Assembly (NCBI RefSeq): GCF_000327385.1
Contig: NW_008710050.1
Location: 1,241,592-1,305,591 of the forward strand
Direction: 5' to 3'
Source: Lottia gigantea
Taxonomy: Eukaryota; Mollusca; Gastropoda; Lottiidae
DNA: 64,000 bases
Below, in pieces: positions 1-10,251 of the stretch (its first letter is position 1; each line of letters begins with the position of its first letter). The notes under the pieces are model-generated. The model worked only from the letters and a program-made list of their open reading frames with translations. It made no database searches and was not told where the DNA came from. Made by a program: the position numbers and the translations under genes.

Positions 1-1258
1 CGCGGTAAATGGTTGACTGCTTTTAAGTTTGCCATTTTTAGCGACTTTTTCTCTTGTTGTACTTACGATTGACCACGACCAAGTTCATATGGTCACAATT
101 TGGTGTGACAGGGCTATGAATCTCAACCCATCGATGGCATGGATACATGTTATATAATATATTTTTAGAAATTATCTTATTATTTTAGAAATTATCCGCG
201 GCGCACCGGAAGTACAGTATACCGGAAGTACAGTATACCGGAAGTACACGAGCCATCAATTATAAGTAAATTAGAGTGAACAGAGTAATTATCTCTACAT
301 GACTTGTTATGTTGTTTGTAATAATTAACTAAATTGATCTCATGAGAATAGATATGTTGACAATAAAAAATTCTTTACATAGAATTATAAATTATAAATG
401 ATGAAGATGCTGTCAACGTCAAGCCTAATTTAAAGGAAACGATCGTCTGATGCACGAACAGTGACGTTTCCGTGAACCATTATTGATGAAACTAAGGTCA
501 CAGACTTGTGTAAGGGAGAAGATAAGTGCTCATAAGCAAATTTTCAACTATTTATAATCATACAAACTCTGAAAGTGGGGTGGGGAGAAAAATCCGGTTA
601 AATGAAAAAATCAAAAGACTTCGCTGACCTACTACATCAAGAGGATTCTCACCGACTTTGATCGAATGATTTAGAGTTGACCAATGCGAAACTCCTAAAA
701 GACCTGTCTCCTGAATTGGTTAAAGTGATAAAAGTGTTTCTCGACTTTGTTTCCTGCTCCGTCTATTACTCAGTCACGGTGGATAAAATATTAAAATCAT
801 ATAGAGGTACAGACGTGAAGTAGCGTCAATATTTCATCACAACGATCAATTCGTCAATTAAAATATCAATTAACCCATTGAAACGGAGGTTTGTTACGCT
901 CTATTGGAGCAATTATATATAATATTCTGTTAGGGTTGATTCCCAAGGCTGATCACTTTTACTTATAGTTGATGATGTAGCATAATTAATAGTAAAAACA
1001 CCAATACACACAATACTCGAGTTCAACGAGTGCACAGTGGATCAACTACTATAGAGACTGGTTGAGCATTTTCCGGGGGGTGGGGGTGGGTGTGGGGGGA
1101 ATCCCGCTACGAGAGCAGAATTGATAAAGTATACGTATCCACAGTCCCAAATACGATGTCCAAAGGCGTTGAACATTTAATATCGGTAGAAGCTGTAACT
1201 TTTAAAACCTTTAACTGCAGTCAACATTTGTATCATATAAGATAATATAAAATATCTA
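1..1258. other. No gene recognised
   Basis: AT-rich sequence. It has three copies of ACCGGAAGTACAGTAT-type text at 205-250 and a G-rich tract at 1073-1101. A mostly open but broken plus-strand stretch at 602-823 (reads AKLLKDLSPELVKVIKVFLD) resembles no family I know. Confidence 0.5.
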
Positions 1259-1585
1259 AAGACAGACGACAGCTAAAACCATCGGCCAATTGGTGTATGT
1301 CATGCCCTATGAAATCATTGACAAACCGGAATGCAAAGAGGGATGTGGCGAAAGAGTCTGAACGGTCGGCTTTGACAACGATCTAGACTCAAAATGAAAA
1401 CCTCACAACGTGTGCTGAATATGTTTACGACCTACCTTACGACATTCAACAAACCAGCAGACAATGTTGGTGTACAAACTTTACCTGCATACGTTTCGAA
1501 CTATTATCCCGAAGACGATGTAAAAGTGTCTAAAAGTTCGGATGTGACAACGATCTCGCAACGATCAACACAATCACAGACTTAA
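1259..1585 (+). pseudogene. Coding-like stretch with an internal duplication
   Basis: Two reading frames carry protein-like text. One from 1259 reads TIGQLVYVMPYEIIDKPECK and then a short Cys-rich end. The other, from 1394, ends DDVKVSKSSDVTTISQRSTQ plus SQT and a stop at 1583. The segments around 1338-1390 and 1516-1568 are related. Both contain TGACAACGATCT preceded by a purine-rich run, and in one frame they read KESERSALTTI and SKSSDVTTIS. This looks like a tandem duplication of a coding tail, partly decayed, or a real 3' exon. The family was not recognised. Confidence 0.25.
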
Positions 1586-2930
1586 TGACTTAACATAAAA
1601 TAGACGTCTGCAACCAAGCAAGAACACGCTACTAATATGTCTTGGGACCACTAAAGATGAGATTACTACTTCACGGTGTCTCCAAACATCTCGTAAAACA
1701 TTCGGTATTCCTTTGGTACTATTTTACAAGACAATAAAATGGTTTTCGTCTTCTGGTTTAATTCCGAACATCGAAATGGGATCGTGTCTGAATCATAGAT
1801 ATACTATAAATATACTGTAAGAAGTCACAGTGACACCTGTGCTGTCTTCTTGGAGTGTTTGCACGACTAGACCATTCCAAACGAAATCCAGACTTATTTT
1901 CCTACAATTCATCTTATGATAAGAAATCTAGGGGTAGAGGGGCCATTAAGTAGGCTTCCCACATCGCCTCTAAATAATCCCCTTTTCGACCTTTCTCCGT
2001 TTCGCATCTTTCCCATATCGCCCCTTGCTATTTTTCGCTATCCGACGTTATGTTATCAAGAAACGGTTTATACATGACACGCTTTGATTGGTTGAAAATA
2101 CCGCCACTAGAATGCGACTGTCGTAGAAAACTTATGAGATGAAAAATATCAGACGAAAAAAAAAAAGGAGAAATTCTAATCTAATCTAAATTAGACTGAA
2201 TCAACCGAGGCTTAGTCGTGGTTTCCATCAATGCGCCTTTGCCTTTAGCTAAGATGCTGGGGAAATGGGATTATGAGCTTAGACGGCAGATCAATATGCT
2301 TTCAGACAGTGGTGGGTCAATACTCCAGCGTATCTAGAAAATGTCCGCCCAAAGGGCCAAATCTCCTTGAGACAAGTGGTCTCGGGATTGCCAGAAGGCA
2401 ACATATTTGTAAATGATTTTCAAGCACTTAGTTAGAAGGCTTAACTCCCACATCAAAATAAGACCTTTCATAGGCCGGAGAGTGGAGGATGGGGTGGGGG
2501 GGGGGTTTTACATGGCACGATAAACTCATTGAACAGGAGTTTTAGAGAATTATACCTAACACCATGTATAGGTAAGACATATTACACTTCAACAAGGGTC
2601 CGGTATCATTAGTATAACATACACTATTGCAACTTAATCAATCGAACAATGACAGCAATCCAATGAGAGAATATTCGACTTCTACCTAACCTTTACTAGG
2701 TAAAAGTAAGTCTTGTTAAAATTTAAAATAATTCCAAGATATTGATTTAAATGTTGTTATCACAGACGCCTGTTTCCGACATCTTGTTAATTTAACATAG
2801 TTTTTTATTCAAATTTTACTTTTATTCTTAAAATTTACACAAAATGAACCATAGTTAACTGACATCTGATTGAAACTTCTCGAGTTAATTAACTTAAATT
2901 GCTGTTTGATTCTACGTTGGTTTGTTACAG
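1586..2930. other. No gene recognised
   Basis: Intron-like AT-rich sequence with a G run at 2487-2506. A 45-codon open stretch (2209-2330, reads INAPLPLAKMLGKWDYELRR) has no clear splice sites. The 2430-2510 text resembles 44040-44110 (GAGGGCTTAA...GACCTTTCA...GGGTGGGG), so a diverged repeat may be present. Confidence 0.4.
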
Positions 2931-3061
2931 AGTTGATGATATAGCCGTTATATGGAAAGAACTGCGACTTGAGATTCACGACGTCTTATCGGATGATTCG
3001 GATCTGTCGCAGTGTTCATACAATCTAATTAATTCAGTTGACGACTCATGCGTTCATCTAG
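2931..3061 (+). CDS. Candidate internal coding exon (43 codons)
   Basis: TTTGTTACAG precedes the open stretch and GTAGGT follows it. The frame is open throughout and reads an acidic peptide that includes VDDIAVIWKELRLEIHDVLS and, near its end, NSVDDSCVHL. It begins with one base that completes a split codon and ends with a lone G (phase 1). Base composition is richer in G and C than the flanks. I do not recognise the family. Its exit phase fits the entry phase of the candidate exon at 21931. It is too short to prove coding by itself. Confidence 0.4.
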
Positions 3062-3109
3062 GTAGGTAGGTAGATGACAAGTTAACGTTCGCTTCCAGCG
3101 GATGCTGAT

Positions 3110-3240
3110 ATCGCAAACTAGTTAGTTGTTGGTAGTCGTAGTAGTTGGTAGTTGGATTGGTTCAAATTGGATGATTCAGTGTTTTTGGGTTGGTTGTTGA
3201 TTCTTCATTAGATCTGGTCGGGTCGAATGACATGGCGGTG
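3110..3240 (+). repeat. Dispersed repeat J, copy with a GTAGTTGGT stretch
   Basis: AGTTGGTAGTTGGATTGGTT followed by CAAATTGGATGA matches, inverted, the segment at 28690-28785. The (GTAGTTGGT)-like stretch at 3120-3160 corresponds to the large CCAACTAC array beside the other copy. Confidence 0.6.
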
Positions 3241-3309
3241 AAACTCATTCATCTACCAACCAACCGACATTTATAGCGTCTCATCCGTTCCAACATTAAC
3301 AAACATTAC

Positions 3310-3475
3310 GATGAATCAACGATGAAACAGGCTGCTAGTAACGGCATGTGGCCACATATTCTTACCGCTCAGGTAGACTATAAGATTAAACTTTTGCTAG
3401 ATAGTGGAACATGAAGATCTGCCGACAATTGGTGGCAAATGCGCACACAAGGGGGTGCGCTCGATCAAGAATCCT
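3310..3475 (+). mobile_element. Possible fossil LTR-retroelement protease fragment
   Basis: A short stretch has the look of a retropepsin-type LLDSGT motif with the expected hydrophobic strand before it. It is broken, small and isolated. No long terminal repeats or other retroelement domains were found nearby. It may be chance. Confidence 0.2.
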
Positions 3476-4109
3476 GAAAAGGGTAATGGAATCACGAACT
3501 CTCTTACTATCTAACCATCTACCAACACAATGATGTTCGTGTCTTTACGCTGGAATTTCTCCATATATTGAGGAACAATTACTCGTGGAAGGCCTTCATA
3601 GAAAACAAGTTCACCAATGTTATTTTCACTAAGATAATATGAAACAATTTATTTCAAAAATATTACACGAAACTTTTCCTTTACAATCTAATCATCTATC
3701 ATCAGTCAACCTGTTATAATTTTACAGGGAATTCAAATTCCACACTCATTGAACTACAAGAAGTTTTTAAAAAACGTTTTGATTTATGTTTGCAAGAATG
3801 TAGCATGTTTTCACAGACAATAAATAACAGGTCGGACTGAAAGTGAATAAAACGACTTATTCTCTCGCTATTGTTAGATAAATACAATCTACAGTAATAA
3901 GTAGAATTTAAACAGAGTAATAAATATAACTATTACCTAAAAACTCGTTAAATAAACTTTTAGGTGGTGTCAGTATGTAGAATTATAAATATTGCCTCGT
4001 ACCAAGAATAATACCAAGGTGAAAATGAAGGATCGAGTTTGCAAAACATCCTGGATTTTTTGTTCAAATACAAATATCTTTTCATAAATTTCTATGGCTT
4101 TTCTATATC

Positions 4110-4330
4110 TTATATAAAAATTCGTCTATTTCAATTTCATTGGCATTTCTTTGATATTTTTGTTATAAAATTTTATTGAATTCAAGAAATATAACCGGAT
4201 TTTCTTAGATAAATTATGGTTTATAAATTCGATCGAATTCAAGCAATAGAACCGGAATTTCTTAGATACATTATTATTTTTATTTCTATTGAATTCAAGT
4301 AATATAAACGTCATTTCTTTGATTGCAAAG
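4110..4330 (-). repeat. Tandem repeat of about 66 bp, three copies
   Basis: TTTATTGAATTCAAGAAATA TAACCGGATTTTCTTAGATA recurs as GATCGAATTCAAGCAATAGA ACCGGAATTTCTTAGATACA and CTATTGAATTCAAGTAATAT AAACGTCATTTCTTTGAT. The minus-strand 93-residue frame (4126-4407) with its NSIEF/NSIKF echoes is explained by this. Confidence 0.75.
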
Positions 4331-4784
4331 CGTAGCGGTAGTAAGGAATTCATGTGGGTATTTTCATCAAACAAATCTGCAGCCTCTTTGCCCTTTGCAG
4401 AATGCAATAAAATAGCAAAAAGCGATTAGTTTTGACAAGGAGCATGTTTCTCATGAGACTCTTGTAATTTCCAACCCTTCTCGTAATATACTGTCGACTG
4501 TCATCACAAGTGTTCTGAATTCAATGGATATTATTGAACTACTGAGTTGTTTTAATTTCAAAATCGATATTAAAAATGAAATATGACAATAAGAATAATA
4601 GTAAAATAAATAGATTAGGCATGTTCTAGAGTACAGGTGAAAAACAGCACTTCTATTGTCTTAATATTGATAAACCAAACATTACCTTAATGGCATTATC
4701 ATGTCCCTTCAATGGTATCTGTATTGCTTTTATCTTCTTTTAAGATTAGCATGGGACAGGATCGCACTCAAGTACATCCGAACT

Positions 4785-5133
4785 ATGTCTTTAAAGATGG
4801 GTTCCCTTATTTTCATTTATGAAAATGAAAATGCTAATACTTATATGAATAGAAAGTAGAGGTGTTCTAATGGCTTGGAAAAATACCAGTTTGTCTCACA
4901 TAATTCATAATTAGCTAAATTAGAAGAGAATTACCACCAGAATTCCAGTAAGTGACCGATCAAGAAAGGTAAAATGTCTCTTATTCGTTTTTCCAGACCT
5001 TACATTTATGATTGTTTAAAACTCTTAATTTTATGCAATAAGAACATAATGATATGATTAATAATATATGATAATTAATCAGAAACACCAATTATTCAAA
5101 TAATTTGCTTAATTTGACACTAAAAAATAAGGA
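4785..5133 (+). repeat. Dispersed repeat I, copy 1
   Basis: From AAAGATGGGTTCCCTTATTT through GAAAATGAAAATGCTAATAC, TCATAATTAGCTAAATTAGA and ACACCAATTATT to TTGACACTAAAAAATAA, this segment is matched in inverted orientation at 58410-58785. There are no long open frames and no clear inverted termini. Confidence 0.75.
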
Positions 5134-5332
5134 AATGAAATGAAATGAGTGGAGTTTTACGTCCTATTTTTCTGCACGTTGTGGGCTAATGAAGACGGGC
5201 AACGCCATGCAGGGTGCAATGAGGGAAATGTTGCCAGGACAGTGGCATTAGCCTACTCGTTTTCGATTTCCAACTGTCAAGAGAACTCTACCGTGCAGAG
5301 CCTGTAGCACTCGAGTAAACCAGGTTGAATTA
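5134..5332 (-). mobile_element. SINE family S copy with a 15-bp target-site duplication
   Basis: This matches the tail and body of the 53226-53577 element and lacks the tRNA head. It is flanked by perfect direct repeats TAAAAAATAAGGAAA at 5121-5135 and 5333-5347, the hallmark of LINE-driven insertion. The insertion point lies at the edge of dispersed repeat I (4785-5133), so the SINE is the younger insertion. Confidence 0.8.
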
Positions 5333-5474
5333 TAAAAAATAAGGAAACTTATTATAAAAATATCTGGTGGTTAAGAATTTAATGTGGCATTTAGATTGAT
5401 ACAGAGTCATCGGTTTATCATATTTACCAAATTCACTAAGCTCTCCATCAAAACAAAAAAAAAGAGAAATTTAA

Positions 5475-6039
5475 AAGGATACTACCTCTTAACATAGACA
5501 TAAAAATTTGAAGTTCGCAACCTTGGTCAACAAGTGTATATATTCATCTGTTGGATTTACCAGGTGTCATGACTAAATAACAGAATCTATCTATTTAAGA
5601 CGATATACGTTATTTGCTTGGTTACGCCGAGCAAATAACGTTCTATTTTTGGTCGACGTGTGAAAGTCCGATGACCTTAAATAATTCCAGTCGACCTAGC
5701 TGTAAATGGGTACGGATAATCCTGGAAAGATCAATGCCAAGTGGTTTGGCCAACGACCAGCTGGTAGAAAGGATCCTTAAATGTGAACTTAAGTTGTTAT
5801 CCTTGTAAAATTTAGTTGTTTCTTTCTTTCTTTTTATCAATTAAACTAATTATTTATTGAAAAACGCTTCTAAGTGAACTTCAGACTTAGTTTTATGAAT
5901 TATTACTTAGTTTTATTGATTTATTGGATTTTAGAGGGATTCTGTCGTCAAGTTATGACACCAGGTAAACGGACTTTTGAACTAAGATTCATTTTATTCA
6001 AGGTTTAAAATCATGGTCATTTTAAGAGGTAGTATACCT
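5475..6039. mobile_element. TTAA-flanked MITE with terminal inverted repeats of about 110 bp (copy 1)
   Basis: The left arm AAGGATACTACCTCTTAACA and the right arm (minus strand AGGTATACTACCTCTTAAAA) are inverted copies. Both run on to an ACCAGGTGTCATGACT / ACCTGGTGTCATAACT block near 5560 and 5965. TTAA lies outside both ends (5471-5474 and 6040-6043). A TTAA target is used by piggyBac and Kolobok elements. There is no transposase. The core holds a perfect 11-bp hairpin (5610-5642) and a GATCAATGCCAAGTG segment that also occurs near 43310. Confidence 0.75.
5610..5642. repeat. Hairpin in the TTAA MITE core
   Basis: CGTTATTTGCT and AGCAAATAACG form an 11-bp perfect stem around TGGTTACGCCG. A degraded version (ACGTTATTTGATTGGTTACG then TCGAACAAAT) lies at 33278-33308. 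Confidence 0.7.
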
Positions 6040-6477
6040 TTAAATATGCAATGGAACTCGACTATACAACTATACAACTATACAACTATACAACACCATG
6101 ATAAATGGGAGAGTTATTAACACAGATATTACATAACCACACCTTACTGTGATAGTCAGTTAGATATTGCAATGTTCTGTACCCGATAAATCAAAATTAA
6201 TACAACAACAATCAGTCACATATCATCCATCAATCTTGATAGATTATATTCTTAAATTTTCTATACTTTTTCAGTTTTGTGATATTTGAGATATTTCGAT
6301 GCAGAATCATCCATCAAAAATGAAGCTTATGGTAATCATATCTTCGCTACACCTAGATTTTTACGTTCTCTCCGGCCCTTTTTCTTTGACACTCTCTCTA
6401 ACATTTCAGGTTATTTTGACAAACGAAGAATTTAGCCATAAAACATTCTAGAGTTTATCTTGACCAAACCTGTATTA

Positions 6478-6735
6478 TGAATGAGGTGGACTCCTGCTTG
6501 CTTACCTATGGGGTTCGGGTTTCGATCAGGACAAAGGTCAAAAAGAAACCTGGTTTCCACTGCAAGTAATGCAGGTCATGGGAGCTGATATTGAATAATG
6601 CCTGAACAGAATAATAAACCACAAAATCAGTGTCCTACCGACTGTACAGGTTAAGAATTCTTCGGCAGTTGGAAATCGAAAAAGCTAATGCGGTTGCCAT
6701 GGCCAAATTTTCCCCATTGTGGACGGCCCAAAGTC
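6478..6735 (+). mobile_element. SINE family S copy with a tRNA-like head
   Basis: The forward copy begins with a decayed head (TGCTTGCTTACC and then a B-box-like GGTTTCGATC). It ends with the body text GGCAGTTGGAAATCGAAAAA and CCATTGTGGAC. The middle of the element is deleted or diverged. Confidence 0.6.
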
Positions 6736-7370
6736 GAGCAGAAAAGTGGAACGGAAAACCGTCTTTTATTTCATATCAAAACCTAGATTATACTGGTTTA
6801 TCTTGTTCAGGTCACCCTATGAAAGTTTCCTGAAGTATTTGTTTCTATTCAGAGATTTTCACATGATTGCTGAAACTCCGGAAAATTCAATCATTCAGAT
6901 CAGAGAAATACACTGATTTCTGTCGAAAAAAGCAGCGTTAAGCACAAATGAATGAAAATGTTGATCAAAGAAACTTTATGAAAAATTATGAATTGGAGAA
7001 AAAAATATGAAATTATGTTATTTCATCCAAATAATATTTTCACAAAAAAAAAAAACCCCAAAAAACAAGTTTCACATGATTTCAGTATTCAGAAGATTCA
7101 ACAAGCGGAACAAAATAATTACCAACTGTAGCAAAATTATGATGCAATTTAAATACTTTATCGATTTAAATAACTTTCATTCATGTGATAATTAGTTTTG
7201 GTCATATTCCTTATAATCATTGATGATTCTACCAGGTTTTATCAATTTACACGATAAACAATTTATTGGTTATGAGTGCTACAGCTCATCTCAGGCTGCT
7301 AACACGTGTTTCAGATTCAGAATCCTCATCAGGTAAGCTAAATGTAGTTTTGGAAATTGGTCTTTAGGCT

Positions 7371-7565
7371 TGTGGTTCCCAACCCATTTCAGCCTTCACA
7401 TCCCTGGAGCAATCACGTGGACCTTTCACACCCCAAAAATTTGTGATGATGTGAGGTGATCTCTCAACTCAAAATAAATTATTCTTCTACACAAGTTGGC
7501 CACATCTCTGACACCCTAGTCCCACACCCCGGGGGGTAAAAACACCCAAGATTGGGAAACGGGGA
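7371..7565. mobile_element. hAT-type MITE with an 8-bp TSD
   Basis: The left end TGTGGTTCCCAACC and right end ATTGGGAAACGGGGA are imperfect inverted repeats of the CAGTGGTTCCCAACC type. The flanks TTTAGGCT (7363-7370) and TTTAGGCC (7566-7573) form an 8-bp duplication with one mismatch. The element is 195 bp with no coding capacity. Confidence 0.7.
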
Positions 7566-7714
7566 TTTAGGCCTATGACCAAAATAACCGAAATAAACAG
7601 GGTGGCACACAGTAACTACCTCAATTTCCCCCCTATCTGTCCTTCCTAACTCAATGAGACCGGAAGGTACTTGAACTCGTCCAAGAGCAAGACAGATTCT
7701 TAATGTATCTTTAT

Positions 7715-7905
7715 ACCATAGCGATCACCAGGTGCATACGGTTGTGATGAAGGATACTAGTATACGTTTCGAACGCAACTCTCATGAAACTCAGTTGTGA
7801 GTTGCGCTCTGAAGCATGGTCACAGTATTCGTAAACATACCCAACAGGTAATCAATATGGCGTGAGGGTCTCTTAAAATGTAAATGATCGATCTGGTTAT
7901 CAACG
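7715..7905 (+). repeat. Diverged partial copy of dispersed repeat J
   Basis: GTTGTGAGTTGCGCTC, TAATCAATATGGCGTGAGGG and GATCGATCTGGTTA resemble 28580-28690. No gene is visible here. Confidence 0.35.
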
Positions 7906-8539
7906 GGATTGTACCAACAATTTCTGTCCTCCGATCTCTCTCGGTCTCTCTGAAGACAACACTTTCCAAGTTCCCATATTATATATTTGCTGTCAAGATT
8001 AGAACTCTACAGACGAAAAACTACCTCAACAGAACAAGAACTACAGACGAAGAACTCCACAATGGAAGAACTCTACCGAAGAGGACCTACAAAAAACGAA
8101 ATTAAGAAGAACGAAATATCAAGACATAAGAGCAAGTTGTTTGTGAAGTGTGACATGAATTTGGTTTTTTTCTCACCGAAGCTGCTGACATGATACCTTC
8201 AGAGAAAGCATAGTAAGAGTTCATAATAAAATAATAAAAAAAGACCTACCTCAAAGTAAGAAGAAATCACATCCTTTACGGCTTTAACAATAAAATGGAT
8301 TATCCGTTTAGTTACCTCACATATATCCTTGCTATGAGATAGTAACACGGCTCGGTATGCTCAATCTATCTGGCACACTTTCCTCGCCCACAAACTATTT
8401 CATTTTTCAAGAATAATAACTTGGGATCAATTTATATAGTCATTGTGAGTTACAATCGACCAGCAGGTCTCATTCACTTAAACGTTATGAATATATCTTC
8501 CCACTTCATTGAGTCGCTATAAACTTCTGTCAACTGTTC

Positions 8540-8825
8540 AACTTTCTCTTTTCACATTACAGTACAGGCCTTACATGAAGAGTATTTTCTGTTTCAAAAT
8601 AACAATTGCGTTCAAATTCCTTATCCTTTTGTACACAGATTTATCAATTTTTGTTTATGTAAAATTAATATTGATTTCTTGCGTTTTTCGTCGTTTTTCT
8701 ACTGAAACTTTCTGATTTTCAAATAAACATTTCAGGACTTACACGAAGAGTATTCTCCAGTTTCAAAATAACAATTGTGTTCAAATTTCTTATCCTTTTG
8801 TACACAGATTTATTGTGTTTTTCTT
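8540..8825 (+). repeat. Tandem duplication of about 185 bp
   Basis: TTACATGAAGAGTATTTTCT then GTTTCAAAATAACAATTGCG and TTATCCTTTTGTACACAGAT recur as TTACACGAAGAGTATTCTCC and TTATCCTTTTGTACACAGAT. Confidence 0.8.
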
Positions 8826-10109
8826 CAACTAAATGAACTAATTATTGTTTTAACATAGTTTATGTTGCAAATGTTTAGAAAACCGTCGAAGTTTCAAAAC
8901 GTTTTTTTACTATACCACTCGGTTTTACGTAGACTATGATAATATATAACATAAATCAATGCAATTTGCGTCAAAATATGACGCAAGATTCAATTTAAAT
9001 TGACACTTTGAACAAGATCGAGATAACTTCAACATAAATCATATTTTTATATTGATCTATACTTTATACATATTGTACGATAAAATCCTCATAAATTACT
9101 ACTGCAACGACAATTTAGTCCACGTGTGACTCGACAGAATTCAAAATAAGCCAATAAAAACGGACTTACCGCCAACGCAAACCAAGTCTGAAGCGTTAGA
9201 GCAAATCAAGTATATGCGACACAGTAAAAACCTTTCAAAGCGTAATGTACTTTCGATATAATGTGATCTACCTTATCTGAAACGTTGGATGAAGACACTA
9301 TACCACTGACACTAATCATGTCTTTATACGACATTTGTCGATTTGGTGATTGATATAGCGCAAAAACCAATGTTTAAGCGAGAGAAATCTTTACGGAAAG
9401 AAGTGTTTAATGCATATGCTTGGTTGTTAGTTATACAGATCACATCTTCACATGAAATATACAGAATGACGATGTAACACAATGTGTACAAGCAATCTTT
9501 GACGTTACACAAAACTTCACAGCACTCTTATTATCACAAATTCAGACAAAATCTAGTCTTCAGAGTAGATCAAGAAGACTTGCAACACTCGAATCGATCC
9601 AATTATTTACGTCAGGTGTTACTCGTAATCCTAATCCTCTTTGATTTTCAATTTCAATCGTTCAAATTATGAAAATTGTTTGTATGTTGAAGGTTATTTG
9701 ATAATCTCTCTCAACGGGTTGGCCAACTGAAATAACTCCCTTTCAGCTATCTGTATTACTATTCATCTTCAAGATCATCATTTCTCCTATTGAACACAAG
9801 ATTATAAGTTTTGTTATCATTGATCGATTTCAAACTGTGACGGAATCCTTGTTAGGTGAATTTATTTTGCTCCTATAATCCGATTTTAAACTATTTACCT
9901 CCTGCTTCATTTAACACTCCTTTCAAACTATGTCATAATTATAAATAGTTTAAATATAGTCAATAACAGTGTCCAAACCGCATCTTCGAGTAAACAAATC
10001 TAAAACCTATTAAGAACAACATATATTCCAACTCGTAAAAAATAAACTAAAATCACCAGAATTAAAATCGAAGCAATATAGAGTCAGCAAAGCAGACAGG
10101 CCGTCAGGT
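8826..10109. other. No gene recognised
   Basis: AT-rich. A minus-strand GGCG|GTAAGT donor-like site at about 9171 follows a 30-codon open stretch, but no acceptor or recognisable protein was found. Confidence 0.4.
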
Positions 10110-10132
10110 ATATATATATATATATATATAAT
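10110..10132 (+). repeat. (TA)n microsatellite
   Basis: About eleven TA steps lie shortly before the 74/78-bp satellite. Confidence 0.95.
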
Positions 10133-10251
10133 ATTAGCTGAACAATATAAAGGAATGCCTCTATAGTATACTAACTAGAATTTAAATGACTGAACTAATA
10201 TAGATCAATATAAATATAATAATTTATAATATAATACTTTATATACATATA

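Noticed and set aside
9171-9260. Minus-strand GTAAGT donor with a short Cys-containing open stretch
   Set aside because: No acceptor, start codon or recognisable peptide.
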